Notes under the pieces: generated by a model | Told to the model about the DNA's origin: nothing | The model's input: only the letters and a program-made list of their open reading frames with translations | Database searches by the model: none | Shown: one piece after another, positions 1 to 7,811 of the stretch | Numbering within the stretch: the stretch's first letter is position 1 | How the letters are laid out: every line of letters starts with the position of its first letter | Assembly (NCBI RefSeq): GCF_005280255.1 | Contig: NZ_CP040018.1 | Span: 4,402,001 to 4,466,000 of the forward strand | Source of the DNA: Arthrobacter sp. 24S4-2 | Lineage (GTDB): Bacteria; Actinomycetota; Actinomycetes; Actinomycetales; Micrococcaceae | DNA length: 64,000 bases | Direction: 5' to 3' | Made by a program: the position numbers and the translations under genes

Positions 1-287
1 CCCTGGCAGCGCATGATCTGCCGCACCAGCTCGGGTGAGCACTCGGTCTGTTCCGCGGCGAGGTCGGCATGGATGCGCCGGTAGCCGTAGGTGCCCTCGG
101 ACTCCTCGAAGAAGTGCTGGATCCGCGCGGTCAGGCCCTGGCGGCGGGCCGCGGTGGCCGATTGCGGGCGTGTGGCCCAGTGATAGAAACCGGACGTCGA
201 GACGGCCAACCAGCGGCACATTTTCACGACCGAATTGAGATTGGCGGGCTGAGCTTTTTGGGAATCGATGAATTCGTACTTGCTCAC
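1..287 (-). CDS. IS3-family transposase OrfB, partial (C-terminus outside window)
   Basis: This is the N-terminal 95 residues of an IS3-family OrfB, which carries the DDE integrase core. The reading begins with GTG at 287 (VSKYEFIDSQ) and overlaps the OrfA stop by one base (TAGTG). The visible part contains the usual HTH_21-type segment, including SGFYHW and the GTYGYRRIHADL stretch that precedes the catalytic core in this family. The first catalytic Asp would lie beyond the window edge, so integrity cannot be judged. In IS3 elements OrfB is usually made as an OrfAB fusion by frameshifting; here a stop-start overlap is seen. Confidence 0.85.
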   Translation of the reverse strand, partial: MSKYEFIDSQKAQPANLNSVVKMCRWLAVSTSGFYHWATRPQSATAARRQGLTARIQHFFEESEGTYGYRRIHADLAAEQTECSPELVRQIMRCQ

Positions 288-577
288 TACCGCTGCTCCC
301 GCGCGAAGTAAGCGCTGGCTTTTTTCAGGAAGGCAGTCTCCGCCCGCAGCTCTTGAACTTCACGCTCGAGCTCCTTCAGCCGGGCCCGTTCCGACACCGT
401 CAGATCCACCTCCGTGCCGCCGTTGGCCGCCCGGTACTTGACCAGCCAGTTGCGGAGCGTTTCGGGGCCGACACCGTACGCGGTGGCCACGTCCTTGATC
501 GGCTTGGACGTGTTGATCACCTCGCGGCACAGCTCGTCCTTGAACTCCTGGGTAAATCGCTTGCGTGATGCGGTCAT
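287..577 (-). CDS. IS3-family transposase OrfA (helix-turn-helix/leucine zipper)
   Basis: A 96-residue OrfA of an IS3-family element. Residues 5-50 form the HTH_Tnp_1 domain (RKRFTQEFKDELCREV followed by VGPETLRNWLVKY), and residues 60-92 form a leucine-zipper-like coiled coil ending ELRAETAFLKKASAYFA, which is characteristic of the group. It binds the element's terminal repeats and partners OrfB. Length is normal for the family. The ATG is at 577 and the stop TAG shares its last G with the OrfB GTG. Confidence 0.9.
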   Translation of the reverse strand: MTASRKRFTQEFKDELCREVINTSKPIKDVATAYGVGPETLRNWLVKYRAANGGTEVDLTVSERARLKELEREVQELRAETAFLKKASAYFAREQR

Positions 578-643
578 GCTGATCTCTACTTTCGGTAGAC
601 CCCCATTTTAGGAGGGCCCGCTGTCCGAGATCTCTGTGGCAGC

Positions 644-895
644 TCAGCCCTCATGGCCGAATACGAAGCCGCCCTCATCCGCGAACGCACCCAGGCCGGA
701 CTCATCGCAGCCCGGACCAGAGGACGCAAAGGCGGACGCAAACCCAAAATGACCCCAGAGCTCATCAACAAAGCCCAGCGCATGTACGACGCCCGACAAT
801 TCACCATGGCCGAAATCGCAGCCTCCTGCGCCGTCACCCCCATGACCATCTATCGCAACATCCAAACCACCAAACCCATACCGGAACATCCTTAG
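644..895 (+). pseudogene. C-terminal stump of a serine recombinase (Hin/resolvase family)
   Basis: From about 644 the frame reads SALMAEYEAALIRERTQAGL, which aligns with the end of the catalytic domain of Hin/Tn3-type resolvases (the FAALAEFERELIRERT region). It is followed by a GRKGGRKPKM linker and a C-terminal helix-turn-helix (MAEIAASCAVTPMTIYRNI). The catalytic Ser and the arginine cluster of the first 100 residues are missing, so no recombinase activity is expected. The adjacent IS3 element most simply explains the loss of the 5' end. An internal ATG at 653 could still give an 80-residue DNA-binding peptide. Confidence 0.75.
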
Positions 896-1062
896 CGCCA
901 ACGGCTGTACGGAAACTACAACCCCCAAACCGGCAAGCCAACGGCCAGACCGGAGGGCTTTGGCCACAACCAGCTCCGACACATCAGCGAACTCTAACCG
1001 CGGGCGCCTCCACGAGGGCTTACCCGCGCGCGGGACCAGGGGATACAGGTCCTATCCTTGGA

Positions 1063-1115
1063 ATAGTGGCCACCGTACCGACTGATTGAGCATCCGCCGG
1101 CACGGTGGCCATTAT
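1063..1115. repeat. 14-bp inverted repeat flanking a 25-bp centre
   Basis: ATAGTGGCCACCGT (1063-1076) is matched by ACGGTGGCCATTAT (1102-1115), an inverted repeat with one mismatch (G-T capable in RNA) around a 25-base centre. There is no T-run after it, so it is a poor intrinsic terminator. It lies in the 360-base gene-free stretch 896-1257, just downstream of the recombinase stump, and could be a recombination or protein-binding site. I see no other structure in that stretch. Confidence 0.55.
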
Positions 1116-1257
1116 CTCAAGGCAGAACGTACACGCAGGCCGGGTTCCCAGGGAACAGCTGCCGTGATCGCGTGTAGGCGGTTATTGCTTCGCTGCCACC
1201 AGATCACAGGCCTACCCCGGATGTTGAAGTGTATGACACGCTGCTGAACCGGTCCGT

Positions 1258-1596
1258 TCAGTAGTCGCGGAGGTCTTCAGGTTCGGTGGCCATGAGGGAT
1301 TCTAGGAGCTGATGGAGCTTTTCGGCCTGTTCCATCAGCTCAAAAGCCGCGCTTTCGAGGTCTTCTACGTCTTCGTAGAGCTTGACGAGGTCTTCCTTGG
1401 AACCATTCGGATAAGCCTCCATCGCTAGTTGATGCAGGTCAAGGAGCTCACCGCGCATCGGCGGCCTGGCGATACCCATGTCGTTCAGGTGCGTGCGCAT
1501 CTCATCGAAGACATCAACCGCGGCAAGCAGATCACGGGTCTCAAATTCGCGCTCGACCTCGACGTCGTTCTCCTCATCCTCAAACAGATCCTTCAC
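1258..1596 (-). CDS. Hypothetical acidic protein, 112 aa
   Basis: I do not recognise a family. The 112-residue product is strongly acidic: its N-terminus is MKDLFEDEENDVEVEREFE, and a central part rich in Leu, Glu and Asp (KLYEDVEDLESAAFELMEQAEKLHQLLESL) should be helical and could form a coiled coil. No membrane segment or signal peptide is seen. The start is a GTG at 1596 with only a weak ribosome-binding sequence. It is transcribed towards the recombinase stump and back-to-back with the truncated conjugation operon, so it is probably accessory DNA. The codon pattern is consistent with a real gene. Confidence 0.6.
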   Translation of the reverse strand: MKDLFEDEENDVEVEREFETRDLLAAVDVFDEMRTHLNDMGIARPPMRGELLDLHQLAMEAYPNGSKEDLVKLYEDVEDLESAAFELMEQAEKLHQLLESLMATEPEDLRDY

Positions 1597-1640
1597 GCCG
1601 GCGACTCTACGTTCCCGGAGCCGGCCCCCGGCCCCATTTA

Positions 1641-2819
1641 GATTGCCCCTGGGGACACGCTCAGGAGTACTGGGCCCTGTACGAATTCACCGACTCCTAC
1701 AAGCGCCCGTTCGCGCTGCTGCATGTGCCTTCCACCAGCCACTACACCGTGATTTTCTCCACCGAACCCGACGGTGCGTCCCTGGTGGACCCGGAGCAGG
1801 TCGATGCGTGGGTGGCGAACTGGGGCGGCTGGCTCGCCGGCCTCGGCGATGAGGCCGGCCTGGACGCCGCCGCCGTAACGGTCGAGACCGCACCGGATTC
1901 CGGCTACCGGCTCCGCAATGAGGTCATGATGAACATTGATCCGAACGCCCCGGAGTTTGCCCGGAACGTGCTCAGCGAGGTCGTCGACACGTACCCGGAA
2001 GGTTCGGCCACGGTCCGGGCCTGGGTATCCCTGTCCTTCAACGCCTCCCTGCGGGCCGGATCGAAGAAGCGCACACCTGAAGACGTGGCCCGGGACCTCG
2101 CGTCCCGGATCCCCGGGCTGTCGGCCCGGCTGCAGTCCACCGGTGCCGGGATCGCCCGTCCGATGTCCGCTCAGGAACTCTGCGAGGTCGTCCGGATCGC
2201 CTACGATCCGCCCGCTGCCCTGATCATTGACGAAGCGCACGCCGCCGGATCCCCGGTGTCCCTGACCTGGGGCGAGGTCGGCCCGTCCGCGACGCAGGCC
2301 AGCTGGGATGACTACCGGCACGACAGTGCCTTCTCAGTTTCATGGACCATGACCGGCGCCCCGCGCGGTTCGGTGAACTCCTCGGTCCTGTCCCGGCTGC
2401 TGGCCCCGCACGGGGACATTGACCGTAAACGGATCTCGCTGCTGTACCGTCCGATGGATTCGGCCCGGGCCGCAGCCGTGGTCGAGCGGGACCAGAACAA
2501 CGCCAACGTCCGCATCACCTCCGGGAACCGCCCGTCCGCCCGTGCCCTGGTCGATGCCCGCTCCGCTGTGCAGACCGCGCAGGAGGAAGCCCAGGGCGCC
2601 GGGCTGGTGAACTTCGGCATGGTCGTCACAGCCACCGTGACCGACAAGGAACGCCTCCCCGATGCCGTGGCCGCCGTGGAACAGACCTCAGGTACCGCCC
2701 GGGTGTTGCTGCGCCGGGCCTACGGTTCCCAGGACACCGCGTTCGCCGCGTCCCTGCCGCTAGGGCTGGTCCTGCCCAAGCACATCCTGCTGCCCTCCGA
2801 AATCAAGGACGCCCTGTAA
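1641..2819 (+). pseudogene. SCO6880-like conjugative transfer protein, 5'-truncated
   Basis: Homology can be read from about 1641 (PWGHAQEYWALYEFTDSYKR, then PFALLHVPSTSHYTVIF) to the stop at 2817-2819. This corresponds to the C-terminal three quarters of the SCO6880 family, a membrane-linked protein encoded before the VirB4-like ATPase in actinobacterial conjugative elements. The N-terminal part with its membrane segments, and the PrgI-like gene normally upstream, are absent. The frame stays open upstream of 1641 but the sequence there is unrelated. The first usable start is a GTG at 1725 with no ribosome-binding site. The stop overlaps the next ATG (TAATG), so the 3' operon structure is preserved. 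Confidence 0.75.
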
Positions 2820-4375
2820 TGGCCCGCATGAAACTCTTCACCCGCCCCGCCACGGCTGCTGGAGCACCGGTCAAGGCCGCGCCGAAGAAGAAGACGGAGA
2901 AGGAGCCCCGCCAGCCCGGGCCGGCTGCCCGCGGCTGGACCGGACGTGGCGGCGGCATGGCAGCCCTCGTCCCGTCCGTGACGGAATACCGCGGAACCAC
3001 AGTCCAGGTCTGCGGGCTGTGGCCGTTTTCCTCCGGCGCGTCCTCGCCCATGATCGGCGTCCCGCTCGGACGCCATGAGGAAACCCAGGCCACGGTCTGC
3101 TGCGACCCGATCAGCTGGTTCCAACGCGCACGGCTCATTTCCAACCCGTCCGCGTTCATCCTGGGCAAACCGGGTCTGGGAAAGTCCACCGTGGTGCGCC
3201 GCATGTTCATCGGCCTCTCCGCCCAGGGCGTCCACCCCCTGATCCTGGGGGACCTGAAAGGCGAGCACGTCAAAGCGGTCCAGGCACTCGGCGGACAGGT
3301 CATCAGGCTCGGCCGCGGCGTCGGCTACCTGAACATCCTCGATCCCGGCCAGGCCGTCGAAGCAGCGCAGCTGCTCGAAGACAGCGGCCACCATGAGGAC
3401 GCCGCCCGGGTCCGCGCCGACGCGCACGGCCGGCGCCTGACCATGGTTGTCTCCCTGATCACCATCAGCCGGAACAACCCGCCCACCGATCAGGAACAGA
3501 CAATCCTGGACCGTGCCCTGCGGGTCCTCGACGACCGGTTCGACGGTGTCCCGGTCCTCAAAGACCTTCTGGACGTGATCATCTCCGCACCCGATGAGCT
3601 GCGGCAGGTTGCACTGGACCGCGGCGATATGGCCGTCTACCTGCAGGAAACCCGCGCACTGGAAGCAACCCTGCTCGGCCTGACCGGAGGCGGGAAGCTC
3701 GGAGAAATCTTCTCCCGGCACACCACCAACCCCATGATGCGCGACCGCGCCGTGGTCTTCGATGTCTCCAGCATCGACGAAACCGAAACCGACCTCCAAG
3801 CTGCAATTTTGCTCGCGTGCTGGTCCTACGGCTTCGGGACCGTCAACGTCGCCAACGCCCTCGCGGACGCCGGTCTGGAACCGCGCCGGAACTACTTCGT
3901 GGTCTTGGATGAGCTGTGGCGGGCACTGCGTGCCGGTAAAGGCATGGTGGACCGGGTGGACGCCCTGACCCGCTTGAACCGCTCCGTCGGCGTCGGGCAG
4001 ATCATGATTTCCCACACCATGTCCGACCTGCTGGCGCTGCCGGCGGAAGAGGACCGGATGAAGGCCCGCGGATTCGTTGAACGCTCCGGCATGGTGATCT
4101 GCGGTGGCCTCCCGGCTTCGGAAATGCCGTTGCTGACCTCGGCCATTCCGTTGTCCCGGCAGGAGCAGCAGAAGCTGATCTCCTGGCAGGACCCGCCCGC
4201 CTGGGACTCCCGCGGGCTCGACGTCGAACCTCCCGGACGGGGGAAGTTCCTGATTAAGGTTGGCGGCCGGCCCGGGATCCCGGTTCTGGTGGGACTGACA
4301 TCTTTGGAGCAAGGCCCGGATGGAGTCAACGACACCGAGGGGAAGTGGCGTGAAAACAGTGGGAAGTTCGCATGA
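2819..4375 (+). CDS. VirB4-like conjugation ATPase
   Basis: A 518-residue ATPase of the VirB4/TraC type that powers assembly of, and DNA passage through, the type IV-like conjugation machine of actinobacterial integrative elements. Walker A is GKPGLGKST at residues 116-124. Walker B is FVVLDELW near residue 360, followed by the helicase-like MISHTMSDL motif. The N-terminus is a basic, disordered tail (PKKKTEKEPRQPGP) without a signal peptide, and the length fits the family. The ATG overlaps the stop of the SCO6880-like gene by one base, indicating translational coupling. The coupling protein normally follows closely; here 860 bases with a reversed VOC gene intervene. Confidence 0.88.
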   Translation: MARMKLFTRPATAAGAPVKAAPKKKTEKEPRQPGPAARGWTGRGGGMAALVPSVTEYRGTTVQVCGLWPFSSGASSPMIGVPLGRHEETQATVCCDPISWFQRARLISNPSAFILGKPGLGKSTVVRRMFIGLSAQGVHPLILGDLKGEHVKAVQALGGQVIRLGRGVGYLNILDPGQAVEAAQLLEDSGHHEDAARVRADAHGRRLTMVVSLITISRNNPPTDQEQTILDRALRVLDDRFDGVPVLKDLLDVIISAPDELRQVALDRGDMAVYLQETRALEATLLGLTGGGKLGEIFSRHTTNPMMRDRAVVFDVSSIDETETDLQAAILLACWSYGFGTVNVANALADAGLEPRRNYFVVLDELWRALRAGKGMVDRVDALTRLNRSVGVGQIMISHTMSDLLALPAEEDRMKARGFVERSGMVICGGLPASEMPLLTSAIPLSRQEQQKLISWQDPPAWDSRGLDVEPPGRGKFLIKVGGRPGIPVLVGLTSLEQGPDGVNDTEGKWRENSGKFA

Positions 4376-4527
4376 ACTTTCACGCTTTCCGCCGGAACGT
4401 GAGTGCCCATCGGGCTGGCAACCGCCATCGATGCTCAGGTTCGCGGAACCTGCTCGGCGTCGAGCGCTGTGTTCGGGCGCTCAGTGCTCGCGAGTTGGGA
4501 CTGAGCGTTCAGGGCGAGGAGCAGACG

Positions 4528-4917
4528 CTATGTCTCGCCTTCTTCGGGTTGCATTACATAGACGAGCCCTCCGGTGGGGTCGGTGAACATACCGATCCGA
4601 CCGACGCCTGGGACGTCGTGGGGCTCCTCCAGGACCTTGCCACCAAGTTCCGGGACCTTGGCGGCGGTGGCGGCGGCATCCGCAACGGCGATGTAGCCGA
4701 TCCATCGTGGCGGAGGCGATCCAGCATAGTCTCGTGCCGTCGGGTTCATCATCCCGGCGACGTCCTTGCCTCCCTGGCGGAACAGTGTGTAGGTGCCGAG
4801 CGGTCCGGCGTCGACCTCGTGCCTCTCCCAGCCGAAGAGCGCGCTGTAAAACGGCCCGACAGCTGCTTGGTCGGGCGTCACCAGTTCGTTCCAGATGAAT
4901 GTGTTCGGTTCGGTCAC
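4528..4917 (-). CDS. VOC-fold (glyoxalase-like) protein inserted in the transfer operon
   Basis: A 129-residue VOC-superfamily protein on the opposite strand to the transfer genes. It has the paired beta-alpha-beta modules seen in bacterial glyoxalase-like proteins: WNELVTPDQAAVGPFYSALFGW at the N-terminus and GRIGMFTDPTGGLVYVMQP at the C-terminus. The start is fixed by AGGAGG six bases before a GTG at 4917; a longer frame to 5007 lacks such a site. The family includes dioxygenases, lyases and antibiotic-binding resistance proteins, so the substrate cannot be named. Its position between two co-oriented conjugation genes suggests cargo acquired by the element. Confidence 0.8.
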   Translation of the reverse strand: MTEPNTFIWNELVTPDQAAVGPFYSALFGWERHEVDAGPLGTYTLFRQGGKDVAGMMNPTARDYAGSPPPRWIGYIAVADAAATAAKVPELGGKVLEEPHDVPGVGRIGMFTDPTGGLVYVMQPEEGET

Positions 4918-5034
4918 TCTCGCCTCCTGCTCGAAGTCCTCGACAGCCTGCACACTCCAGACCGTCGGATCCATGGCGCCGCCACCCGGCGAAGCCACCA
5001 GCACCATCAGCCACCGACTTCAGAAGGAGCGAGC

Positions 5035-5238
5035 ATGCGTCGACATTACGCCCAAACCGTCACTCTCGTCGACGATTCGTCGATTCGGGCCCCCAGGGGA
5101 TCCGAACCGACATCACCTGCTCAAACGCGAATCCCAGCCGCAGATCAGGCCAACGAACCTGAGCGAATAGAGATAACCCCGGAAACCCTCCTCGAGCCAA
5201 TGACCCCTGACCTACCCCTTCAAGGAGGCACGCTGTGA
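5035..5238 (+). CDS. Possible small protein ahead of the coupling-protein gene, 67 aa
   Basis: An ATG at 5035 is preceded at the proper distance by GAAGGAG and opens a 67-codon frame (MRRHYAQTVTLVDDSSIRAP...). Its stop overlaps the coupling-protein GTG (GTGA). The product is hydrophilic, Pro- and Glu-rich in its second half, and has no recognisable domain. The ribosome-binding site and coupled end support a real gene, but composition gives little help. A long frame running from 4372 through this region on the same strand is antisense to the VOC gene and is not credible. Confidence 0.45.
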   Translation: MRRHYAQTVTLVDDSSIRAPRGSEPTSPAQTRIPAADQANEPERIEITPETLLEPMTPDLPLQGGTL

Positions 5239-7022
5239 GCGCACCGAACCGTAAAGGAATGGGACTCGGGGATGCCCTGCTGGTCTGGATGGGCATCGGC
5301 TTCATCGTCGTCTTCGGCGGCGGGACCTACGCGGCCGCCCACCTGGGATCCTGGATGGCCGGCATCGACTCACCCCCCAAACATCCGATTGATCTGATCG
5401 CCGGGCTGGTCAAGGGCCGCGTGCCGTGGCCCGTTCAGTCCACCGTTGCGGCCGCCCTCATGGCCTGCGTGGTCCTGGTTCTGGCCGTCGTCGTGTTCGT
5501 GGCCTGGAGGAAGGGCGCATCCAAGCGTGCCCGCGTCGATAAGGCCGCCCGGTACCTGGGCCGTGGGAAGTCCTTGGCCGCGTTCTCCGAGAAGGGCGCG
5601 AAAGCGACGGCGGATCGGCTGGGAGTAACAGGCACGCCGGGCATCGTCGTCGGCAAGGTTGTCTCCACGAGCCAGACGTTCATTCAGTCCTGGGAAGACC
5701 TCAGCCTCGATATTTGGGGTCCCCGTACCGGTAAGTCGACCTCACGGGTCATGCCCGCGATCCTGGACGCACCGGGTGCCGTCGTCTCGACCTCGAACAA
5801 GCGTGACGTGGTGGACGGCACCCGCGGCGTCCGCGAGGCCACCGCCCCGGTGTGGGTGTTCGATCCGCAGAAGATCGCCCAGGAAGAACCGGACTGGTGG
5901 TGGAACCCGCTCTCTTACGTCACCGACGAAGAGAAGGCGTACAAGCTCACCCAGCACTTCTCGGTTGGTTCACGGGTCCCGGGGTCCAAGCCCGATGCCT
6001 ACTTCGACCCCAAAGCCGAAGACATTCTCTCCTCGTACTTCCTCGCGGCCGCGCTGGGGGAGCTTCCCATCACGCAGGTGTATTTGTGGGTGACGGAGCA
6101 GGTCAGCCAGGAACCCATCGAAATCCTGAAAGAGCATGACTACGAGCTGCAGTACAAGGGTCTGGAGTCCACGCTGAAGCTTGCCGACAAGCAGCGTGAC
6201 GGTATCTTCGGCACCGCCGAGAAGATGATTCAGTGCCTCAAGAGCAGGAATACGCTGCGCTGGGTCGCCCCGACCGGTGGCGCGAGTGTGGCCACGGACT
6301 CCCGACGGCAGTTCAACCCGCACGCTTTCGCGGCTTCACAAGAGACGATCTACATCCTCTCCAAGGAAGGGGCCGGCTCAGCTGCCCCGCTCACGACAGC
6401 GTTGACGGTGGCAATCGCTGAGGCCATGGAAGAACGGGCCGAGCGCAGCGGCGGCCGCCTGCCGAAACCGGCACTGTTCGCCCTGGATGAGTTGGCCAAC
6501 GTCGTCCGCTGGGCTGGCCTGCCGGATCAGTTCAGCCACTACGGCTCCAAGGGCCTGATCGTCATGGGCATCCTGCAGTCCTGGTCCCAGGGCGTCGAAC
6601 TGTGGGGAGAAGCGAACATGCGAAAAATCTGGTCCGCCGCCAACGTCAAGGTCTACGGCGGAGGCGTCGCCGAAGAAGGATTCCTCCGCGCACTCTCGGA
6701 CCTGATCGGGGACTACAGCTACACCAACGTCTCCGTCTCCTCCGGCAAGTCCGGTTCCAGCCGCTCACGCCAAGAGGGCAAGGAACGCATCTTCGATGTC
6801 TCCAACCTCGCCGAACTGGATCGCGGCCGCGCCGTCGTCCTCGCCTCGGGCGCGCCGGCCACACTGGTCCGGACAATGCCCTGGTACACCGGCCCGCACA
6901 AGGACGCCGTGGAGGCGTCGATCAAGAAGTACAGCCCGCAGCCCGAAGAACCGGCCGTACCGGCTGAACGGGTGGCAGCTGAGCCGGCGGCCAATCCCTG
7001 GTCACGACGTTGGAGGTTCTGA
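5235..7022 (+). CDS. VirD4/TraG-type conjugative coupling protein
   Basis: A 595-residue type IV coupling protein that brings the DNA substrate to the transfer channel at the inner membrane. Two membrane segments lie near residues 13-36 and 70-92. Walker A is GPRTGKST at about residues 161-168. A second ATPase motif, ALFALDELAN, lies near residue 415, and a TraM-recognition-type (TraG/TraD C-terminal) region follows. The GTG start at 5235 has AAGGAGG just upstream and overlaps the stop of the 67-codon frame. The next gene begins two bases after this stop, so at least 5035-7473 form one operon. Intact in length for the actinobacterial family. Confidence 0.9.
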   Translation: MSAPNRKGMGLGDALLVWMGIGFIVVFGGGTYAAAHLGSWMAGIDSPPKHPIDLIAGLVKGRVPWPVQSTVAAALMACVVLVLAVVVFVAWRKGASKRARVDKAARYLGRGKSLAAFSEKGAKATADRLGVTGTPGIVVGKVVSTSQTFIQSWEDLSLDIWGPRTGKSTSRVMPAILDAPGAVVSTSNKRDVVDGTRGVREATAPVWVFDPQKIAQEEPDWWWNPLSYVTDEEKAYKLTQHFSVGSRVPGSKPDAYFDPKAEDILSSYFLAAALGELPITQVYLWVTEQVSQEPIEILKEHDYELQYKGLESTLKLADKQRDGIFGTAEKMIQCLKSRNTLRWVAPTGGASVATDSRRQFNPHAFAASQETIYILSKEGAGSAAPLTTALTVAIAEAMEERAERSGGRLPKPALFALDELANVVRWAGLPDQFSHYGSKGLIVMGILQSWSQGVELWGEANMRKIWSAANVKVYGGGVAEEGFLRALSDLIGDYSYTNVSVSSGKSGSSRSRQEGKERIFDVSNLAELDRGRAVVLASGAPATLVRTMPWYTGPHKDAVEASIKKYSPQPEEPAVPAERVAAEPAANPWSRRWRF

Positions 7023-7023
7023 G

Positions 7024-7473
7024 ATGACCACTGACATCGGACTATTCAGCACAGCTTCCGCTCCCGCTCCCGGCGACGCAGAGACACCTATCGAAAGACC
7101 GGCGGAAGATCAGAAGCCACCTGAACTGGTCTACGGCTCAGCCGAAGAGTTCCTGCACGAGCAACTGCTGCCGACCTACGTCCGCGACGTCGACGGCCGC
7201 GCCGCTAAATGGTGCATCGAGTGGTACTTCCACCCCGAAGCAGTCTCCCGCGTAGAAGCGCTGTGGCGGGCCTGGGAACACCTCAGGCTGGACGGAGCCA
7301 CGGGAATGAGTGTCTGGTGGAGAGATCACGCAGACCCCCACATGAGCGGGCTCCTGGACCCCCGCGGCCCGTTTTACAAATGCGACATGCAAAAGCACCG
7401 GGACCCCGAACACCTTGAACCAAAGAAGGCCCCCAAGGGCTGGTTCCCAGACGTTCGGACTCAAACAACGTAG
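7024..7473 (+). CDS. DUF4913 protein
   Basis: A 149-residue protein whose second half carries the DUF4913 signature: WCIEWYFHPEAVSRVEALWRAW, then TGMSVWWRDHADPHM, then GPFYKC. DUF4913 proteins are regularly found beside the coupling-protein gene in actinobacterial plasmids and integrative elements; their role is unknown. The first 40 residues are Pro/Ala/Glu-rich and probably disordered. The ATG at 7024 follows the upstream stop by one base with a weak ribosome-binding sequence (GGAGGTT), implying coupled translation. Confidence 0.85.
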   Translation: MTTDIGLFSTASAPAPGDAETPIERPAEDQKPPELVYGSAEEFLHEQLLPTYVRDVDGRAAKWCIEWYFHPEAVSRVEALWRAWEHLRLDGATGMSVWWRDHADPHMSGLLDPRGPFYKCDMQKHRDPEHLEPKKAPKGWFPDVRTQTT

Positions 7474-7507
7474 AGAAAGAACCTCACAGAAAAGTAGGAG
7501 AAAGCCC

Positions 7508-7810
7508 GTGGCGGTCTCCAAGCTCGTGAAGTTTCTCTTTGTAGAGAATTTGGAAGCGGATGGAATTCGGCATCTCGCGGAGGGGCTCCAGGCGTATGTG
7601 GAGCTCTCGCGGGACTGGAATGGCAGGATCGACACGGCCTACCCGTTGATCGTGGCCTTCTCCCGGGAGGCAGTCGAAGCCCGGACCGTCGAGGGGTACC
7701 AAGCTAAGGGTTGGCACATCCTTCACACTGACCCGGAAGAGGCCACCATGGACGGAACCGACGGATTCGGTGCCGGCTGTCACGTAGTTGGGGCAGGGTG
7801 CGGGAGGTGA
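7508..7810 (+). CDS. Hypothetical protein closing the conjugation module, 100 aa
   Basis: A GTG at 7508, with AGGAGAAA upstream, opens a 100-codon frame beginning VAVSKLVKFLFVENLEADGI. No known domain is recognised. A central helical segment (IRHLAEGLQAYVELSRDW) and a Gly/Cys-containing tail (GFGAGCHVVGAGCGR) can be seen. Its TGA lies one base from the stop of the convergent FAD oxidoreductase gene, so the C-terminus may mark the junction between the element and the flanking locus and may not be the native end. Confidence 0.5.
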   Translation: MAVSKLVKFLFVENLEADGIRHLAEGLQAYVELSRDWNGRIDTAYPLIVAFSREAVEARTVEGYQAKGWHILHTDPEEATMDGTDGFGAGCHVVGAGCGR

Positions 7811-7811
7811 G

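Larger units (their letters stand above)
1..625 (-). mobile_element. IS3-family insertion sequence, incomplete in window
   Basis: Two overlapping transposase frames (OrfA then OrfB, minus strand) define an IS3-family element whose far end lies left of the window. The right-hand end falls somewhere between the OrfA start (577) and the serine-recombinase stump that begins near 644. A GC-rich segment around 597-620 is the likely terminal repeat, but with the other end missing I could not match it. The limit of 625 is an estimate. Confidence 0.7.

Noticed and set aside
1063..1115. Intrinsic terminator
   Set aside because: A 25-base loop and no T-run on either strand; no gene ends close enough to use it.
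2720..4312. 530-codon minus-strand frame
   Set aside because: It lies antisense to the VirB4-like ATPase gene, is rich in Gly, Asp, Gln and His as expected for a high-GC shadow, and has no ribosome-binding site or domain.
4372..5238. 288-codon plus-strand frame between the VirB4-like and coupling-protein genes
   Set aside because: Most of it is the antisense of the VOC gene, which has a clear domain and AGGAGG start. Only its last 67 codons, with their own ribosome-binding site, are kept as a possible gene.
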